Numbered from the stretch's first letter, positions 1 through 9,600 are shown. The stretch is 64,000 bases of DNA from Lacisediminihabitans sp040549525 (GCF_040549525.1 NZ_JBEPTM010000005.1:211163-275162); one strand, 5' to 3'. A program made the numbers and translations. Notes: a model not told the origin generated them from the letters alone.

Positions 1-1
1 C

Positions 2-730
2 GTCGTCATCGTCGGTCGCTCGCCCCAGAAGACGGCGAGAGTCGCGGATGCCCTTGGCGCCGAGCACTTCGTCGCGGATTTCTCGAAGCTCAGCGAGGTG
101 CGCCGCCTCGCCGCCGAGCTGCGCGAGCGTTACCCGCGCATCGACGTGCTCGCCAACAACGCCGGAGGCATCTTCGGCGACCGCACCATCACCGAGGACG
201 GCCACGAACTCACGCTCCAGGTGAACCACCTCGCACCCTTCCTGCTGACCACCCTGCTGATGGATCGCCTGGTCGAGAGCCGGGCGCGCGTCATCAACAC
301 CTCGAGCGTCGCGAACCTCAGCGGCACCATCGACATCGACGACCTCGACCTGGCCGCCCAGTTCAGTGCAGGCAAGGCTTACAGCAACGCCAAGCTCGAC
401 AACATCCTCTTCACCAAGGAGCTCGACCGCCGCTTCGGCGCGGACGGCATCAGCACGGCGGCCTTCCATCCCGGAGTCGTCGCCTCGAACTTCGCCAGCG
501 AATCGACCAGTCCGCTCCGTGTGATCTACCGCAGCATCCTGCGCCACACCCTGATCTCGAACGAGAAGGGTGCCGATACCCTGGTCTGGCTGGCGACGAC
601 CACCCCCGGCACTGACTGGACGCCCGGCGAGTACTACATCAAGCGCAAGCCCGGACGCACCAACCGGCAGGCGGATGATGCGCAGCTCGCGAGCGCCCTG
701 TGGGAGCGCAGCGCGGAGATGGTCGCCTAA
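2..730 (+). CDS. SDR-family oxidoreductase, 5' end outside window
   Basis: Short-chain dehydrogenase/reductase, probably an NAD(P)-dependent alcohol/ketone oxidoreductase in the cytoplasm. The open frame enters from the left edge without a start. A GTG at 98 is internal to the fold, because codons before it already read as the first Rossmann strand and the helix after it (VVIVGRSPQKTARVADALGA). Visible family marks are the LANNAGG strand-4 motif, the NHLAPF segment and the catalytic YSNAK (YxxxK), followed by the HPGVV loop. Perhaps 10-20 N-terminal residues with the start and most of the glycine-rich loop are missing. It converges on the thermonuclease gene across a hairpin. Substrate cannot be told; the layout resembles retinol-dehydrogenase-like SDRs. 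Confidence 0.9.
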   Translation, partial: VVIVGRSPQKTARVADALGAEHFVADFSKLSEVRRLAAELRERYPRIDVLANNAGGIFGDRTITEDGHELTLQVNHLAPFLLTTLLMDRLVESRARVINTSSVANLSGTIDIDDLDLAAQFSAGKAYSNAKLDNILFTKELDRRFGADGISTAAFHPGVVASNFASESTSPLRVIYRSILRHTLISNEKGADTLVWLATTTPGTDWTPGEYYIKRKPGRTNRQADDAQLASALWERSAEMVA

Positions 731-733
731 GGC

Positions 734-758
734 AGAGGGCTCGTCCGCCAAGCCCTCT
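734..758. terminator. Bidirectional hairpin between convergent genes
   Basis: AGAGGGCT (734-741) and AGCCCTCT (751-758) form a perfect 8-bp stem with a 9-nt loop, placed between two converging stop codons. There is no clear U-tract, as is common in high-GC actinobacteria. Confidence 0.6.
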
Positions 759-776
759 AGAGCGTCGGGGACCGCA

Positions 777-1370
777 CTACGCACACGCCCCCGACCACAA
801 CCCGAGCCTCGCATCCCTGGCACGCGCCACTGCCGCCTGCACGGTCGCGAATCCGGCCACGTTCTGGCCGTAGCGCACTGCTCGCCCGAGACCCTCTTGG
901 GCCAGCACCTCGCTCACGTTCTGCCCGCTCGCCGTGACGACCGTTGCCAGCGTGCGCCCGTACTGGTCCACCCTTTCCGCGTCGAAGACCAGCCCGACCG
1001 TCGATCCCACGGGCGCCAACTGCTTCAGTCGAGCGGATGCCTCGGGCCCCATGCACTGCACGGGCGTGTTCTCTTTGACCGTCTCGGGCGTGTCGACGTT
1101 GAGCAGCCGGATGCGCGTGCGCACCCCGCCGAGGGAGACATCGAGGGTATCCCCATCCACGAGGTGGGTGACCCGGCCCTGCTCGGTGGGGATCAGCGGT
1201 GGTGGAGAAGCAGCCGCATCCGACGACAGCGCGGGAGACGGAATTCTGGGGAGGTCTTGACCAACGCCCGCAGTCTGGAGCCTTGGCAGCACGAAGACGA
1301 TGAATGCCGCGGCGATCACCACGATCGTGAGGAGCAACGGAGCAGAGCTTCCTCCACGTCGCTGGTCCAT
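777..1370 (-). CDS. Thermonuclease-family (SNase-like) membrane-anchored nuclease
   Basis: Staphylococcal-nuclease-like protein of 197 aa. Residues about 10-30 form one hydrophobic segment (signal anchor or signal peptide). The SNase domain starts near residue 65 with the VDGDTLDV strand. The catalytic pattern is present: RIRLLNVDTPE supplies the Arg, Asp and Glu, and DQYGRTLA supplies the second Arg. The family hydrolyses DNA or RNA with Ca2+. The N-terminal segment means it works outside the membrane. Cys residues near the middle (QCMGP) and at the end (GACA) could form a disulfide. It is alone on its strand, with its 3' end facing the SDR gene. Confidence 0.85.
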   Translation of the reverse strand: MDQRRGGSSAPLLLTIVVIAAAFIVFVLPRLQTAGVGQDLPRIPSPALSSDAAASPPPLIPTEQGRVTHLVDGDTLDVSLGGVRTRIRLLNVDTPETVKENTPVQCMGPEASARLKQLAPVGSTVGLVFDAERVDQYGRTLATVVTASGQNVSEVLAQEGLGRAVRYGQNVAGFATVQAAVARARDARLGLWSGACA

Positions 1371-1411
1371 GGCACAACGGTAGCGTCTCCCGTGCTCTCT
1401 CGAACCGATGC

Positions 1412-1436
1412 CCGCACCCTGTCCGAGGCGGTGCGG
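1412..1436 (-). terminator. Hairpin after the EEP-family gene
   Basis: CCGCACC (1412-1418) and GGTGCGG (1430-1436) give a 7-bp GC-rich stem. It lies immediately downstream of the EEP stop codon and upstream of the thermonuclease start. Inferred from sequence only. Confidence 0.4.
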
Positions 1437-1439
1437 TTC

Positions 1440-2264
1440 TCACTCGGGCAGGGTGACGATCGCCTGCACGGGTGCGTGGTCCGAGGGCCAGGCACCGTCG
1501 AACCGGGCGACGTTGACGCCCGCGCGGCACACCGAGATGCCGGATGTCGCGAGGATCCAGTCGATTCGCTTGTGATCGAGTCTTGGTGGCTTGTAGTCGG
1601 GGAAGGTGCCCCACGCCTCCGAGACATGTTCTGACGCGACATCCCACGTGTCCACGAGGGTGCCCCCGGTGGTGATGGCCTGGTAGGGGAGTGAGCCGAC
1701 GCTCGTGTTGAAGTCTCCGGTGACGAGGGCCGGTAGGGAGCTGGCCGCGACGATCGCGCGCACTTGAGTGGCGGAATGGATGCGGGCATTGCGGGACCGG
1801 TGGTCAAAGTGGGTGTTCAGTGCCCGGAACTCGACGCCCGTCTCCCGGTCACGAAAGACGGCCTCGACGAGCACGCGCGGAACCTTGTTGCCCCAGGTGG
1901 TCGAACCGCTGGCCTCCGGAGTGTCCGAGAGGGCGGTCTGCGTCCAGTGCAGCATCGCGAGACGTCGACCGTCATAGAACAGCGGGCATCCTTCGCCGCC
2001 TCGGTCGGCGTTGCGTCCGTAGCCCACGGAGCGGTAGCGGGTGCCGAGGGCATGGCGCAGGAACGCGGCCTGGTCTGGAAGGGCTTCCTGAACGCCGATG
2101 ATCGTGGGCAGCTCCGCCTCGAGTAGTCGAGCCACCAGCGGCCGGCGCTTGACCCAGCGGTCCGGATTGCCGGGCAGGAGGCGCGGCATCCTTCGGCGGA
2201 TGTTGAAACTCATCACCTGGAGCTCTGGCGCGGTGACGGGGCCGAGGAGGGGAGTATCCGTCAC
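1440..2264 (-). CDS. Endonuclease/exonuclease/phosphatase (EEP) family protein
   Basis: Predicted Mg2+-dependent phosphodiesterase of the DNase I/EEP fold, 274 aa, no signal peptide. The fold's marks occur in order: SFNIRRR near the start, IIGVQEAL (metal-binding Glu), ALNTHFDH (catalytic His), TGDFNT (Asp/Asn pair) and SDHAPV near the C-terminus (His general base). The length is typical of small EEP hydrolases acting on nucleic acid, phosphoinositides or other phosphodiesters, and the substrate cannot be inferred. The gene is divergent from the DUF1653 gene, with about 55 bp between starts. A second, unrelated-looking EEP gene lies at 27489. Confidence 0.85.
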   Translation of the reverse strand: MTDTPLLGPVTAPELQVMSFNIRRRMPRLLPGNPDRWVKRRPLVARLLEAELPTIIGVQEALPDQAAFLRHALGTRYRSVGYGRNADRGGEGCPLFYDGRRLAMLHWTQTALSDTPEASGSTTWGNKVPRVLVEAVFRDRETGVEFRALNTHFDHRSRNARIHSATQVRAIVAASSLPALVTGDFNTSVGSLPYQAITTGGTLVDTWDVASEHVSEAWGTFPDYKPPRLDHKRIDWILATSGISVCRAGVNVARFDGAWPSDHAPVQAIVTLPE

Positions 2265-2319
2265 GCGCCAAGCCTACGGTCGACAGCTGCCGCGCGTGCG
2301 CAGGCGCTAGCCTTCACGG

Positions 2320-2568
2320 ATGGTTGACACGCACGATGGTTCGGCCGCGGAGACTTCCTCCGTCCACGCCGGAACATACCGCCACTACAAGGGCAATCTC
2401 TACGAGGTCATCGGGGAGGCAACACACTCCGAGACCGAGGAGTCGCTCGTCGTCTACCGTGCGCTCTATGGGGAGTTCGGGCTCTGGGTGCGGCCTCGCG
2501 AGATGTTCCTCGGCGACGTCGACGTGGATGGCCGGAGGCTACGTCGGTTTGCGCCAGTGGATGCCTGA
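2320..2568 (+). CDS. DUF1653 domain protein
   Basis: Small cytosolic protein of 82 aa made almost wholly of a DUF1653 domain: a YRHYKGNLYEV opening, then the VVYRALYG core and the WVRPREMF end. The family has an SH3-like beta-barrel look and no firmly established function. The ATG at 2320 gives the usual length with a short acidic N-terminal extension. Its stop codon sits inside a hairpin shared with the convergent antiporter gene. Confidence 0.85.
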   Translation: MVDTHDGSAAETSSVHAGTYRHYKGNLYEVIGEATHSETEESLVVYRALYGEFGLWVRPREMFLGDVDVDGRRLRRFAPVDA

Positions 2569-2582
2569 TCCGTCGGGATCAG
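2565..2582. terminator. Compact hairpin overlapping two convergent stops
   Basis: CTGATCC (2565-2571) and GGATCAG (2576-2582) form a 7-bp stem with a 4-nt loop. It overlaps the stop codons of both the DUF1653 gene and the antiporter gene. Confidence 0.5.
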
Positions 2583-3784
2583 CCCGGTTCCGACGCGACC
2601 CCGGCTGCGCGCACCCTCTCCTGCCGGGCGCTGATGCGGCGGCGGAACCAGGCGGCGTCCGTCATCCGGGCCAGAACCGGTCCGGCGATCACGGTCAGCA
2701 GCACGTAGGCGGTCGCGAGCGGGGCGAGTCGCGGCTCGATGCCGGAGCCTGCCGCGAGGCCGGCGATCACGATCGAGAACTCGCCGCGCGGAGTCATCGC
2801 GAATCCGGTGCGCCACCGGCCGGGAACGCCGATTCCCGCGGCCGCCGCCGCGCGGTAACCGGTGAAGGTCTTGGTTGCGATCGTCACCACGGCGAGGATC
2901 GCCGCCGGAAGCAGCACCGGAGGGATGCTGGCCGGCTCGGTTGAGAGGCCGAAGAACACGAAGAACACCGCGGCGAACAGGTCGCGCAGCGGAGAGAGCA
3001 ACTGCTGCGCGTTGTGCGCCACCCGGCCGGAGAGCGCGATCCCGACCAGGAACGCGCCGACCGCGGCCGAGACGTTCACCTCCTGGGCGATGCCGGCCAC
3101 GAGCATCGTGAGCCCGAGCACGCCGAGAAGAAGCGATTCCGAGTGGTTGGCGGCGAAGAGCCGGGAGATGATGCGTCCGTGCCGCAGCGCGAGGTACAGG
3201 ATCACCGCGACGACGAGCACGGCGATGACCAGCGCGGTCGCTCCCGCGAGCATCCCGGCCCCGATCACCAGCGCCGACAGCACGGGAAGGTAGAAGGCCA
3301 TCGCCAGGTCCTCGATCACCAGGATAGACAGGATCGTCGGCGTCTCCCGGTTGCCCAGTCGACGCAGGTCCCGCAGCACCTTGGCGATCACCCCGGACGA
3401 CGACACCCAGGTGATTCCGGCCAGAGCGACTGCGGCGACCGGGCCCCACCCGAGCACGAGGGCGCAGAGTGCGCCGGGCAGCGCGTTGAGGACGGCATCC
3501 AGGATTCCCGCCCTCCGGGAGCTCTTCAGGCTGGTGACGAGCTCGGTCGGAGAATATTCCAGTCCGAGCATGACCAGCAGCAGGATCACACCGAGTTCGC
3601 TGCCGAAGGTGAAGAACTCGTTGCCGGCATCGAGGGGCGCGAATCCGCCGACACCGAACGCGAGCCCGGCGAGGAGGAAGAACGGGATCGCCGAGATACC
3701 GATGCGGTCGGCCAACCGTGACAGCAGGCTGAGACCGAGCAGTACAGCCCCGACTTCGATGAGGAGCAGGGCGGCGTCATGCAT
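2579..3784 (-). CDS. Cation/proton antiporter (KefB/CPA2-type membrane subunit)
   Basis: Integral membrane antiporter of 401 aa with about 12 hydrophobic segments, CPA2 fold (Na+/H+ exchanger domain). It probably exchanges K+ (or Na+) for H+. The ATG at 3784 (MHDAALLLIEVG) begins the first membrane helix. The open frame extends far upstream, but that part is the out-of-frame shadow of the neighbouring gene. No C-terminal TrkA-N domain is present. The regulatory RCK_C part is instead a separate gene 14 bp upstream, as in KhtT-KhtU-type two-gene antiporters. Family membership is clear; the transported ion is inference. Confidence 0.9.
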   Translation of the reverse strand: MHDAALLLIEVGAVLLGLSLLSRLADRIGISAIPFFLLAGLAFGVGGFAPLDAGNEFFTFGSELGVILLLVMLGLEYSPTELVTSLKSSRRAGILDAVLNALPGALCALVLGWGPVAAVALAGITWVSSSGVIAKVLRDLRRLGNRETPTILSILVIEDLAMAFYLPVLSALVIGAGMLAGATALVIAVLVVAVILYLALRHGRIISRLFAANHSESLLLGVLGLTMLVAGIAQEVNVSAAVGAFLVGIALSGRVAHNAQQLLSPLRDLFAAVFFVFFGLSTEPASIPPVLLPAAILAVVTIATKTFTGYRAAAAAGIGVPGRWRTGFAMTPRGEFSIVIAGLAAGSGIEPRLAPLATAYVLLTVIAGPVLARMTDAAWFRRRISARQERVRAAGVASEPG

Positions 3785-3798
3785 CGGCGGAGGGGATA

Positions 3799-4287
3799 TC
3801 AGCCGTCGGTGAGAACGCGGGCGAGGGCGTCGAGCCCGGGGCGGGTGCCCACCGCGACGATGGTGTCGCCGGCCACGAGGGGAGTGTCCGGGGTGGGTGA
3901 GGGGATGACATCCGCGCCCCTCACGATCGCGACGATCGACGTGTGGGTGCGCGTGCGGGCCTTGGTAGCGCCGAGGACCTCGCCGGCGTAGGGAGAGCCG
4001 GCGGAGAGGAGCAGCTGCTCGGTGAACAGTCCCGCGGCCTGCTCGCGGATGCCCGCGAGTTGCCCGAGCATCAGGGAGGCCCCGAGCACATCGGCGAGGG
4101 CTGCAGCCTCCTCGTCGCTGAGGGCGATGGAATCCACGGCCTCGTCCGGGTCGTCCACACCGAACAGGGCGAGTTCGCGCTCTCCCGACCGATGGGAAAC
4201 CACGCCGATGCGGCGACCCTTCTTGGTGATCACGTCGTGGCGCGTGCCGATGCCCGGCAGGTCCACCTTCTCGACTCGTACGCTCAC
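3799..4287 (-). CDS. Antiporter regulatory subunit with TrkA-C (RCK_C) domain
   Basis: Cytoplasmic 162-aa protein in two parts. The N-terminal half begins VEKVDLPGIGTRHDV, the usual opening of KhtT-like regulators. The C-terminal TrkA-C domain runs from about residue 95, with TSIVAIVRG and the PDTPLVAGDTIVAVGT motif. Such subunits gate the adjacent CPA2 antiporter in response to ligands such as cyclic dinucleotides or nucleotides; which ligand applies here is unknown. It is the first gene of a two-gene operon with the antiporter. Confidence 0.88.
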   Translation of the reverse strand: MSVRVEKVDLPGIGTRHDVITKKGRRIGVVSHRSGERELALFGVDDPDEAVDSIALSDEEAAALADVLGASLMLGQLAGIREQAAGLFTEQLLLSAGSPYAGEVLGATKARTRTHTSIVAIVRGADVIPSPTPDTPLVAGDTIVAVGTRPGLDALARVLTDG

Positions 4288-4377
4288 GCGGCAACCCTAA
4301 CAGCCGGGCCGGTCCTGCCAGGCAGAACTTCGACGTGCCGGATTGCCCCACTCGCGCCCAACGCCCAGACTGGGACG

Positions 4378-4680
4378 ATGCGGATCCGTCCCTATCGACC
4401 GGAGGATGCCGCGGGCACGCTCGACGCGTTCCGCCGTGCCATCCGCGTGACCGCAAGCGCAGACTACACGGCCGCCCAGGTCGCGGCGTGGGCACCGGAC
4501 GAGATCGACCTCGCCGCCTGGGCACGCCGGAGGTCTGCGACCGACACTCGAGTGATGTTCGTGCATCCGGAGTTCGGTCGACGGGGGATCGCCGAACGTG
4601 CGACCCGAGCTCTCCGGGTGCTCAGCTCGACAGGTAGGACCACACCGCTAGCACGCAGCATCCACCGATCAGGACCGTGA
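4378..4680 (+). pseudogene. Decayed GNAT acetyltransferase
   Basis: The N-terminus (MRIRPYRPEDAAGTLDAFRR) and the DYTAAQVAAWAP segment match the start of YafP-like GNAT N-acetyltransferases. The frame then jumps from RRSATDTR straight into MFVHPEFGRRGIA, the acetyl-CoA-binding motif. The strands that normally lie between (roughly 20-25 residues) are therefore missing, in frame. After ERATRAL the sequence no longer resembles the fold, and the frame runs into the 3' end of the opposite-strand peptidase gene. A central deletion plus a lost C-terminal half implies a non-functional remnant. Confidence 0.7.
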
Positions 4681-5401
4681 AGAGCGCGAGCCAGAACGGT
4701 GACGGCACACCGGTGCGGCGGAAGAGCAGGTAGGCGTCGGAGGTGGCCAGCTGGTCCCTGCGCCAGACGTGCACCCCGATCACAGTGCCGAGACCGCGAA
4801 TCGAGCCGACGATCAACGCGATTCCGATGACGAGAAGCGCGTAGCCCTGCACGACCGGAGCGGCGTAGAACCAGAGCGCCGCGCTGACGGCTGCGGAGGC
4901 GAGAACGATGAGCGCCCCGAAGACGTTGCGGATGACCACGAGCGTGAGCAGAAGCAGCACCCCACCGGCGAACAGCGCGATCGCGGTGTAGCCGTTGAAG
5001 ACGCTCCAGAGCTGCGCGGCCCCGACGATCGCGGGCGCGGGATACCCGAAGACGCCGCTCACCACCGCGCCGAGGGTGCCCTGGCCGCTGCTCATCGCGT
5101 CCCCGGAGTGGTTAGGGCGAATTCGGATGCCGTGAACCACCCGCCCGGTGAGGATCGCGGCGACGGCGTGGCCGAGCTCGTGCACCAGCGTGGTGAACAG
5201 CCCGAACCATCGCCAAGTCGATCGAGGCAGGCTGAGAGCCGCCGCGACCGCCAGGATGCCGAGAAGCACGGGGAGCGGAATCGCGACCGGAGCGGTGCGC
5301 GTGAACAGGGCCTGCCAGGATGTGTCGATGCAACCAGTCTGCCAGCCGTGAGGCGGAGCAGCCGGCCGCGGAACTACTTCCTGCCGGTGAACATCGGCCA
5401 C
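4622..5401 (-). CDS. M50-family membrane metallopeptidase
   Basis: Site-2-protease-like zinc peptidase of the M50B type, about 240 aa, with 5-6 membrane segments. The zinc motif HELGHA (HExxH) lies inside a hydrophobic stretch (TTLVHELGHAVAAILTG). A conserved GYPAPAIVGA segment follows. Homology appears to begin near 5329, yet the only standard start codons in frame are GTG at 5401 (28 bp inside the upstream phosphoesterase gene) and GTG at 5269 (just before HELGH). A rarer ATC at 5329 or CTG at 5308 is also possible. I give the longer standard start. The gene may be coupled to the phosphoesterase. Confidence 0.75.
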   Translation of the reverse strand: MADVHRQEVVPRPAAPPHGWQTGCIDTSWQALFTRTAPVAIPLPVLLGILAVAAALSLPRSTWRWFGLFTTLVHELGHAVAAILTGRVVHGIRIRPNHSGDAMSSGQGTLGAVVSGVFGYPAPAIVGAAQLWSVFNGYTAIALFAGGVLLLLTLVVIRNVFGALIVLASAAVSAALWFYAAPVVQGYALLVIGIALIVGSIRGLGTVIGVHVWRRDQLATSDAYLLFRRTGVPSPFWLALFTVLIGGCCVLAVWSYLSS

Positions 5402-6513
5402 ATCGCGACGACCCCGCCAGCGGTGTCGCCCGCGTGGCCAAGGTGGCCGAGGTTCCAGTTGTCCTCGATTGTGGTCAGCAACGAATAGTGGTTGTAGGCG
5501 GTGTGATCCACGAAGTGCCGCGGGCCGGACGCCGTCACGACGATGGCCGGGATGAGACCGCCGCCGTACGTCCCACCCGGCCAGGTCGCGCTGATCCGCG
5601 CATCCGCTGCACCCACGTACGGAGAGTCGCAGCACCCCGTCGCGCTCTCCCAGCCGCCGGTCGTGGTGTTGCCGGTGAAGTCGTTCTCGTCCGTGACGAT
5701 CACGATCGCCGAGCGATTGGTCCAGGCCTTCGAATGCTTAATGGTGTCGACGGCGGTGTGCACGAACGCGTCAGCCTTCTGCTTAAGCGACGCGTCGTTC
5801 GCATCGTCCTTCACGCTTCCGTAAGGGCAGGGCGTCTCCGCGCGGTCGACGATGGTGCCGTAGACCCCACCGTGCATGTCGTTGCACTGGTCCGGGCTGA
5901 TCCAGACGTACTGGGGTGCCTTCGGTCCGTTGAGGTCGGCGGAGAGCTGCGAGTAGTCCTTGATGTTGGCCATCCGGGCCGGATCGTTCTTGATGTCGTC
6001 GAACAGCACGAACGGATTGTGCTTCTTCGCGTACAGCGACGCCGTGGTTCCGTTCGGGAAAACCGGTCCGAACCGGTCGAGCTTGTTGGCGGGCAGGGCC
6101 TCCATGTAGGCGCCCCAGCTGATGTGGTGCGCCTCGAGCTGGTCAACGAGGTTCACGCGGTCGAGGTTGATCACGTTCTGGTCGTTGTCGTCCTGGATGC
6201 CGAAGTTGTCTCCCGCGATGGACGCGATGTAGTTCGGCATCGATGGGTGGGTGACCCCGTAGTAGTTGTCGGCCATGGAATACTGGCGAGCCAGTCCGGT
6301 GAGGTATGGCGCGTTGGCATCACCGATCACGCTGGACTTGGAGTGGTTCTCCAGCATGATCACAAAAATATGATCGAAGCTGCCGCTCTGCCGGTGGGAT
6401 GACGGATCGTCGGACTGGTGGCCGCCGGTCGAGGCGCTTGCCGCGGTGGCGGTCAGCGCGAGGGCCGCGACGGCGGCCAGGGCGCCGAGGGTGAACCGGG
6501 ATCGAAGTTTCAT
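5374..6513 (-). CDS. Secreted phosphoesterase (phospholipase C/acid phosphatase-like)
   Basis: Exported 379-aa hydrolase of the alkaline-phosphatase superfamily, phosphoesterase PF04185 type (phospholipase C, acid phosphatase AcpA). A classical signal peptide (Lys/Arg start, Ala-rich core, cleavage near ASAST) covers residues 1-30. The mature domain begins FDHIFVIMLENHS, the metal-binding N-terminal motif of this family. GVTHPSMPNYIA supplies the nucleophile region, and IVTDENDF near residue 265 supplies further metal ligands. Likely substrates are phosphomonoesters or phospholipids outside the cell. A good AAGGAAA ribosome site precedes the ATG, and tandem direct repeats lie upstream. Confidence 0.88.
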   Translation of the reverse strand: MKLRSRFTLGALAAVAALALTATAASASTGGHQSDDPSSHRQSGSFDHIFVIMLENHSKSSVIGDANAPYLTGLARQYSMADNYYGVTHPSMPNYIASIAGDNFGIQDDNDQNVINLDRVNLVDQLEAHHISWGAYMEALPANKLDRFGPVFPNGTTASLYAKKHNPFVLFDDIKNDPARMANIKDYSQLSADLNGPKAPQYVWISPDQCNDMHGGVYGTIVDRAETPCPYGSVKDDANDASLKQKADAFVHTAVDTIKHSKAWTNRSAIVIVTDENDFTGNTTTGGWESATGCCDSPYVGAADARISATWPGGTYGGGLIPAIVVTASGPRHFVDHTAYNHYSLLTTIEDNWNLGHLGHAGDTAGGVVAMWPMFTGRK

Positions 6514-6546
6514 GGAGATTTCCTTCTGTGTTGATTCGAGCGGTCG

Positions 6547-6573
6547 TGATTCTGTCGTGATGATTCTGTCGTG
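6547..6573 (-). promoter_or_regulatory. Tandem 13-bp direct repeats upstream of phosphoesterase
   Basis: TGATTCTGTCGTG occurs twice in perfect direct repeat (6547-6559 and 6561-6573), a 14-bp period, 34-60 bp upstream of the phosphoesterase ATG. The placement fits an activator or repressor site. It does not match the PHO-box repeats I know from Streptomyces. Confidence 0.4.
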
Positions 6574-6606
6574 GGAACGGATGAACGCGCGTCGAATTCT
6601 CGACTG

Positions 6607-9600
6607 CTACGGGATGACCACCGCCGCGAGCTTCACCGGCCCCGCCGTGTAGTCGAGCTCGCTCGCCTGGGACACTCCCGACGGCACGATCGTGTCCATC
6701 ACCTTCGGCACGGTGTTCGGGTCGGCCGAACACAGCGGCGTCGCTGCGGCCGCCGCGCACACCCCGAAGCTGTAATCACCGGCCGTCGAGCTGAACGCGC
6801 GGGTCTGGTCCACGCCATGCGTGCCGTCCTGGCCCGTGAGGGTCACGGTGAAGCCCCATCCTGACGCGGGCGTTCCTCCGAGCGCGGTCTTGTCCACGCT
6901 GAAGGTGATGTAGCGGCTGACCGCGTTGGCGCCGACCGTCACGGCTCCGAGCGAGGCGCCCGAGGCATCCACGAACCTGTTGTTTCCGAACCCCTGCGCC
7001 TCGATCAGTCGGCTCCACGGGGTGAGGGTCGAGTAGTTCATCCCCGGGTAGGAGGATGCCGCGGAGGTGGCTGTGGCGCCGGGCGGAGAGACGTAGACAT
7101 CCACCAGCTGGGCACCGTTGGTCGATCCGAAGGTGGGGGTGAGGTCTGCGGTCTGCACCCGGAAGGTGATCGTCGATCCGGTGTCGTACACCTGGAAGCG
7201 GTCGAGGTCGAAGGCTCCCGCGTGGAAGTCGCCGGCCTTCGGGTAGGCGTAGTTGCCCGGGCCGTTGTCGTCACCGGTCGGGTCGTCGACGCTGTAGAGC
7301 AGCGTGCCGTTCACGACATCGTTCACCACGGAGCGCACCACCTGCGCGGTGCCCCCGTTCGACGCGGTGCTCGTGATCACGAAGACGTTCGTGCCGGCGG
7401 CCGAGGTCACGTCGACGCTGAATGACCCGTCCGCGGCCGCAGTCGTGTGTGTCAGTGTGGTGACACTGTTCGCGTCGGTGGCGACATCCGCGATGTCGAT
7501 GGATGCTCCGTGGGCGGCCGTTCCGCTGACCGTCGTCGTCGCCCCGGTGGCCGATCCGTCCGCGGGGGCCGTGACGGTGAGCGGGGTCGAGCCCTGGCTG
7601 TGGGACACATAACGGTCGCGCACCTGGGCGGGCTGTTCGAGGCTGCGGCCCGCCGCGAGATCCGCGGTGAGGCGCACCTGCGACGCCGAACCCCAGGTGA
7701 GCGGCGAGGCGGATCCGTCCGCCTTGCCGTTGACAAAGCCGATGGAGGCCGTGGCCGGGTCGGTGCCGAACGGCGAGGCGGCCACATCAGCCCGGTCCCA
7801 CACCTGCTCTGGCACGAGTCCCGGGCCGGAGTTCATCCGGTTGATCGACACCAGCACGGAGGATGCGTCGGACTTCTGTCCCTGGGCCAGATACTGTTGC
7901 GCCCGCTCGGCGCCCAGCACGGGCCACGGGTGTCCGGTGCCGGAGAAGTTGTTGGTCCAGGGAGCCCCGGTGACTGAGCAGTTCGTGCCGGCGCCGACGA
8001 AGCAGTCGCCATAGCCGTCGCCGTTGTAGCGCAACCATCCGGCGCCGCTGTCGGTGGGACGCTGGATCGTGGCATCCGTCACGGCGAGCGAATTGAGGAT
8101 CACCGGATCGGTCGCGGGCAGGATGCCGAGGCGCACGTACTCGAGGAAGCCGGCATCCGCTACCGCGCGCTGGTCGAGCGTCGGGCCGCCGTTGCCCACG
8201 TTGTAGCTGATCGCCGCATTCGGGTCACCGGTCTTCGAGAGCCGGATGAAGTACGGAGAGCTGGAGAGCGGTCCGTTCGTCGTCACGCCCCAGGTCTTGA
8301 TCGTGCGCTGGTACTGGTCGGCGGTCGCGCGCCAGACTCGCGCGCTGGCGGGATCGTGGTGCTGGTCGGCGATGGTCGCCGCGGCGATGAGGCCCGCGAT
8401 CTCGGCGGCGATGGTGGAGGGGGAGTAGCCGGTCTGCTCCTCCCAGCGTTCGACGCCGAAGCTCGGGCCGTGGCTCACGAGGAAATTCGCCGCAGAGCGC
8501 ACGCGCGGCCAGAGAGCGTCGTCGCCGGCGAGTCCGGACTGCAGCGCCATGAGGATCGGGTAGGCCGTCTCATCCAGTTGGTCGTTGAAGGCGTCGGCGG
8601 CCTTTGTGCCATCCAGCAACGAGTTGCGGGGTTGCGAGCCGTTGGCCTGCTGGCTCTTCAGCAGCAGGTAGCGCACCGTCGCCTGGGCGGTGGAGACATC
8701 GCCGTCGGTATAGAGCGCGGTCCAGGCCTCGTAGAGGTCGCGCGCGAACACCTCCTTGTAGCCGCCGACGAAGAGGTTGTTCGGGTCGTTCGCCACGATG
8801 GACTGGCCCCACGGGGCATCCAGTCCGGCAACGATCGCGCCCGGATATGTCTTGTCTTCTGAGGCCTTCACCACATTGGCCGACTGGTAGTAGTTCTTGA
8901 TCGCGGCCAGTCTCTGCGAGCCGGTGAGCCCGGGGGTCGTGAGCACCGGGAACCTGAGGCCGGCGTCGTAGCGAGCCCAACCGGCGAGGTAACTCGCCGT
9001 CAGGCGCGCCTGCGAGGAGCTCACTGTCGCTCGCGCCGTCGCGACGGCCGCAGCCTGGGAGGTGCCGAATCCGAGCGCGAGCACGGCTCGGCCGTCGCGG
9101 TCACGCTGCACGCCGACGGTCTGCTCGACATTGCCGTTCGTCGCCGTCGTCGTGACCGGGCCGAGAGTGTGGGATGAATCGAGCTGGACGAGTCCGTCGC
9201 TCGCTGTTCCGACGAATCCACTGCTGGCGCTGCTGAAGGACCGATCGCCCGAGAGGGCGAGATACGAGGGCACGGCATAGGCCGTGCGGTTGGCCTGGCT
9301 CGTCGTCTTCGTGTCGAAGGAGACAGGCACGGACTGCCCGCTGCTGGTGTCGATGACGGCGCTGTCGGCCCCTCCGTTGGCAGCGCCTCCGCCGCCGTTC
9401 CCGCCCGCATTCGCGTCGAGACGCACGTAGAGGGAGTAGCTGCGAGCCGCTTTCGTGAGCGGCTGGAAGGTGGTGCGCACCACAACGCTGTCACGGGCAG
9501 GGTCGGTGAGGTAGGTGTTCACCAAGCGGTAGGCACCGCTCTTCGCGGTCGACGTGATCGTGCAGACCGTGCCCGTGGGATCGGATGACACGGTGTAGGT

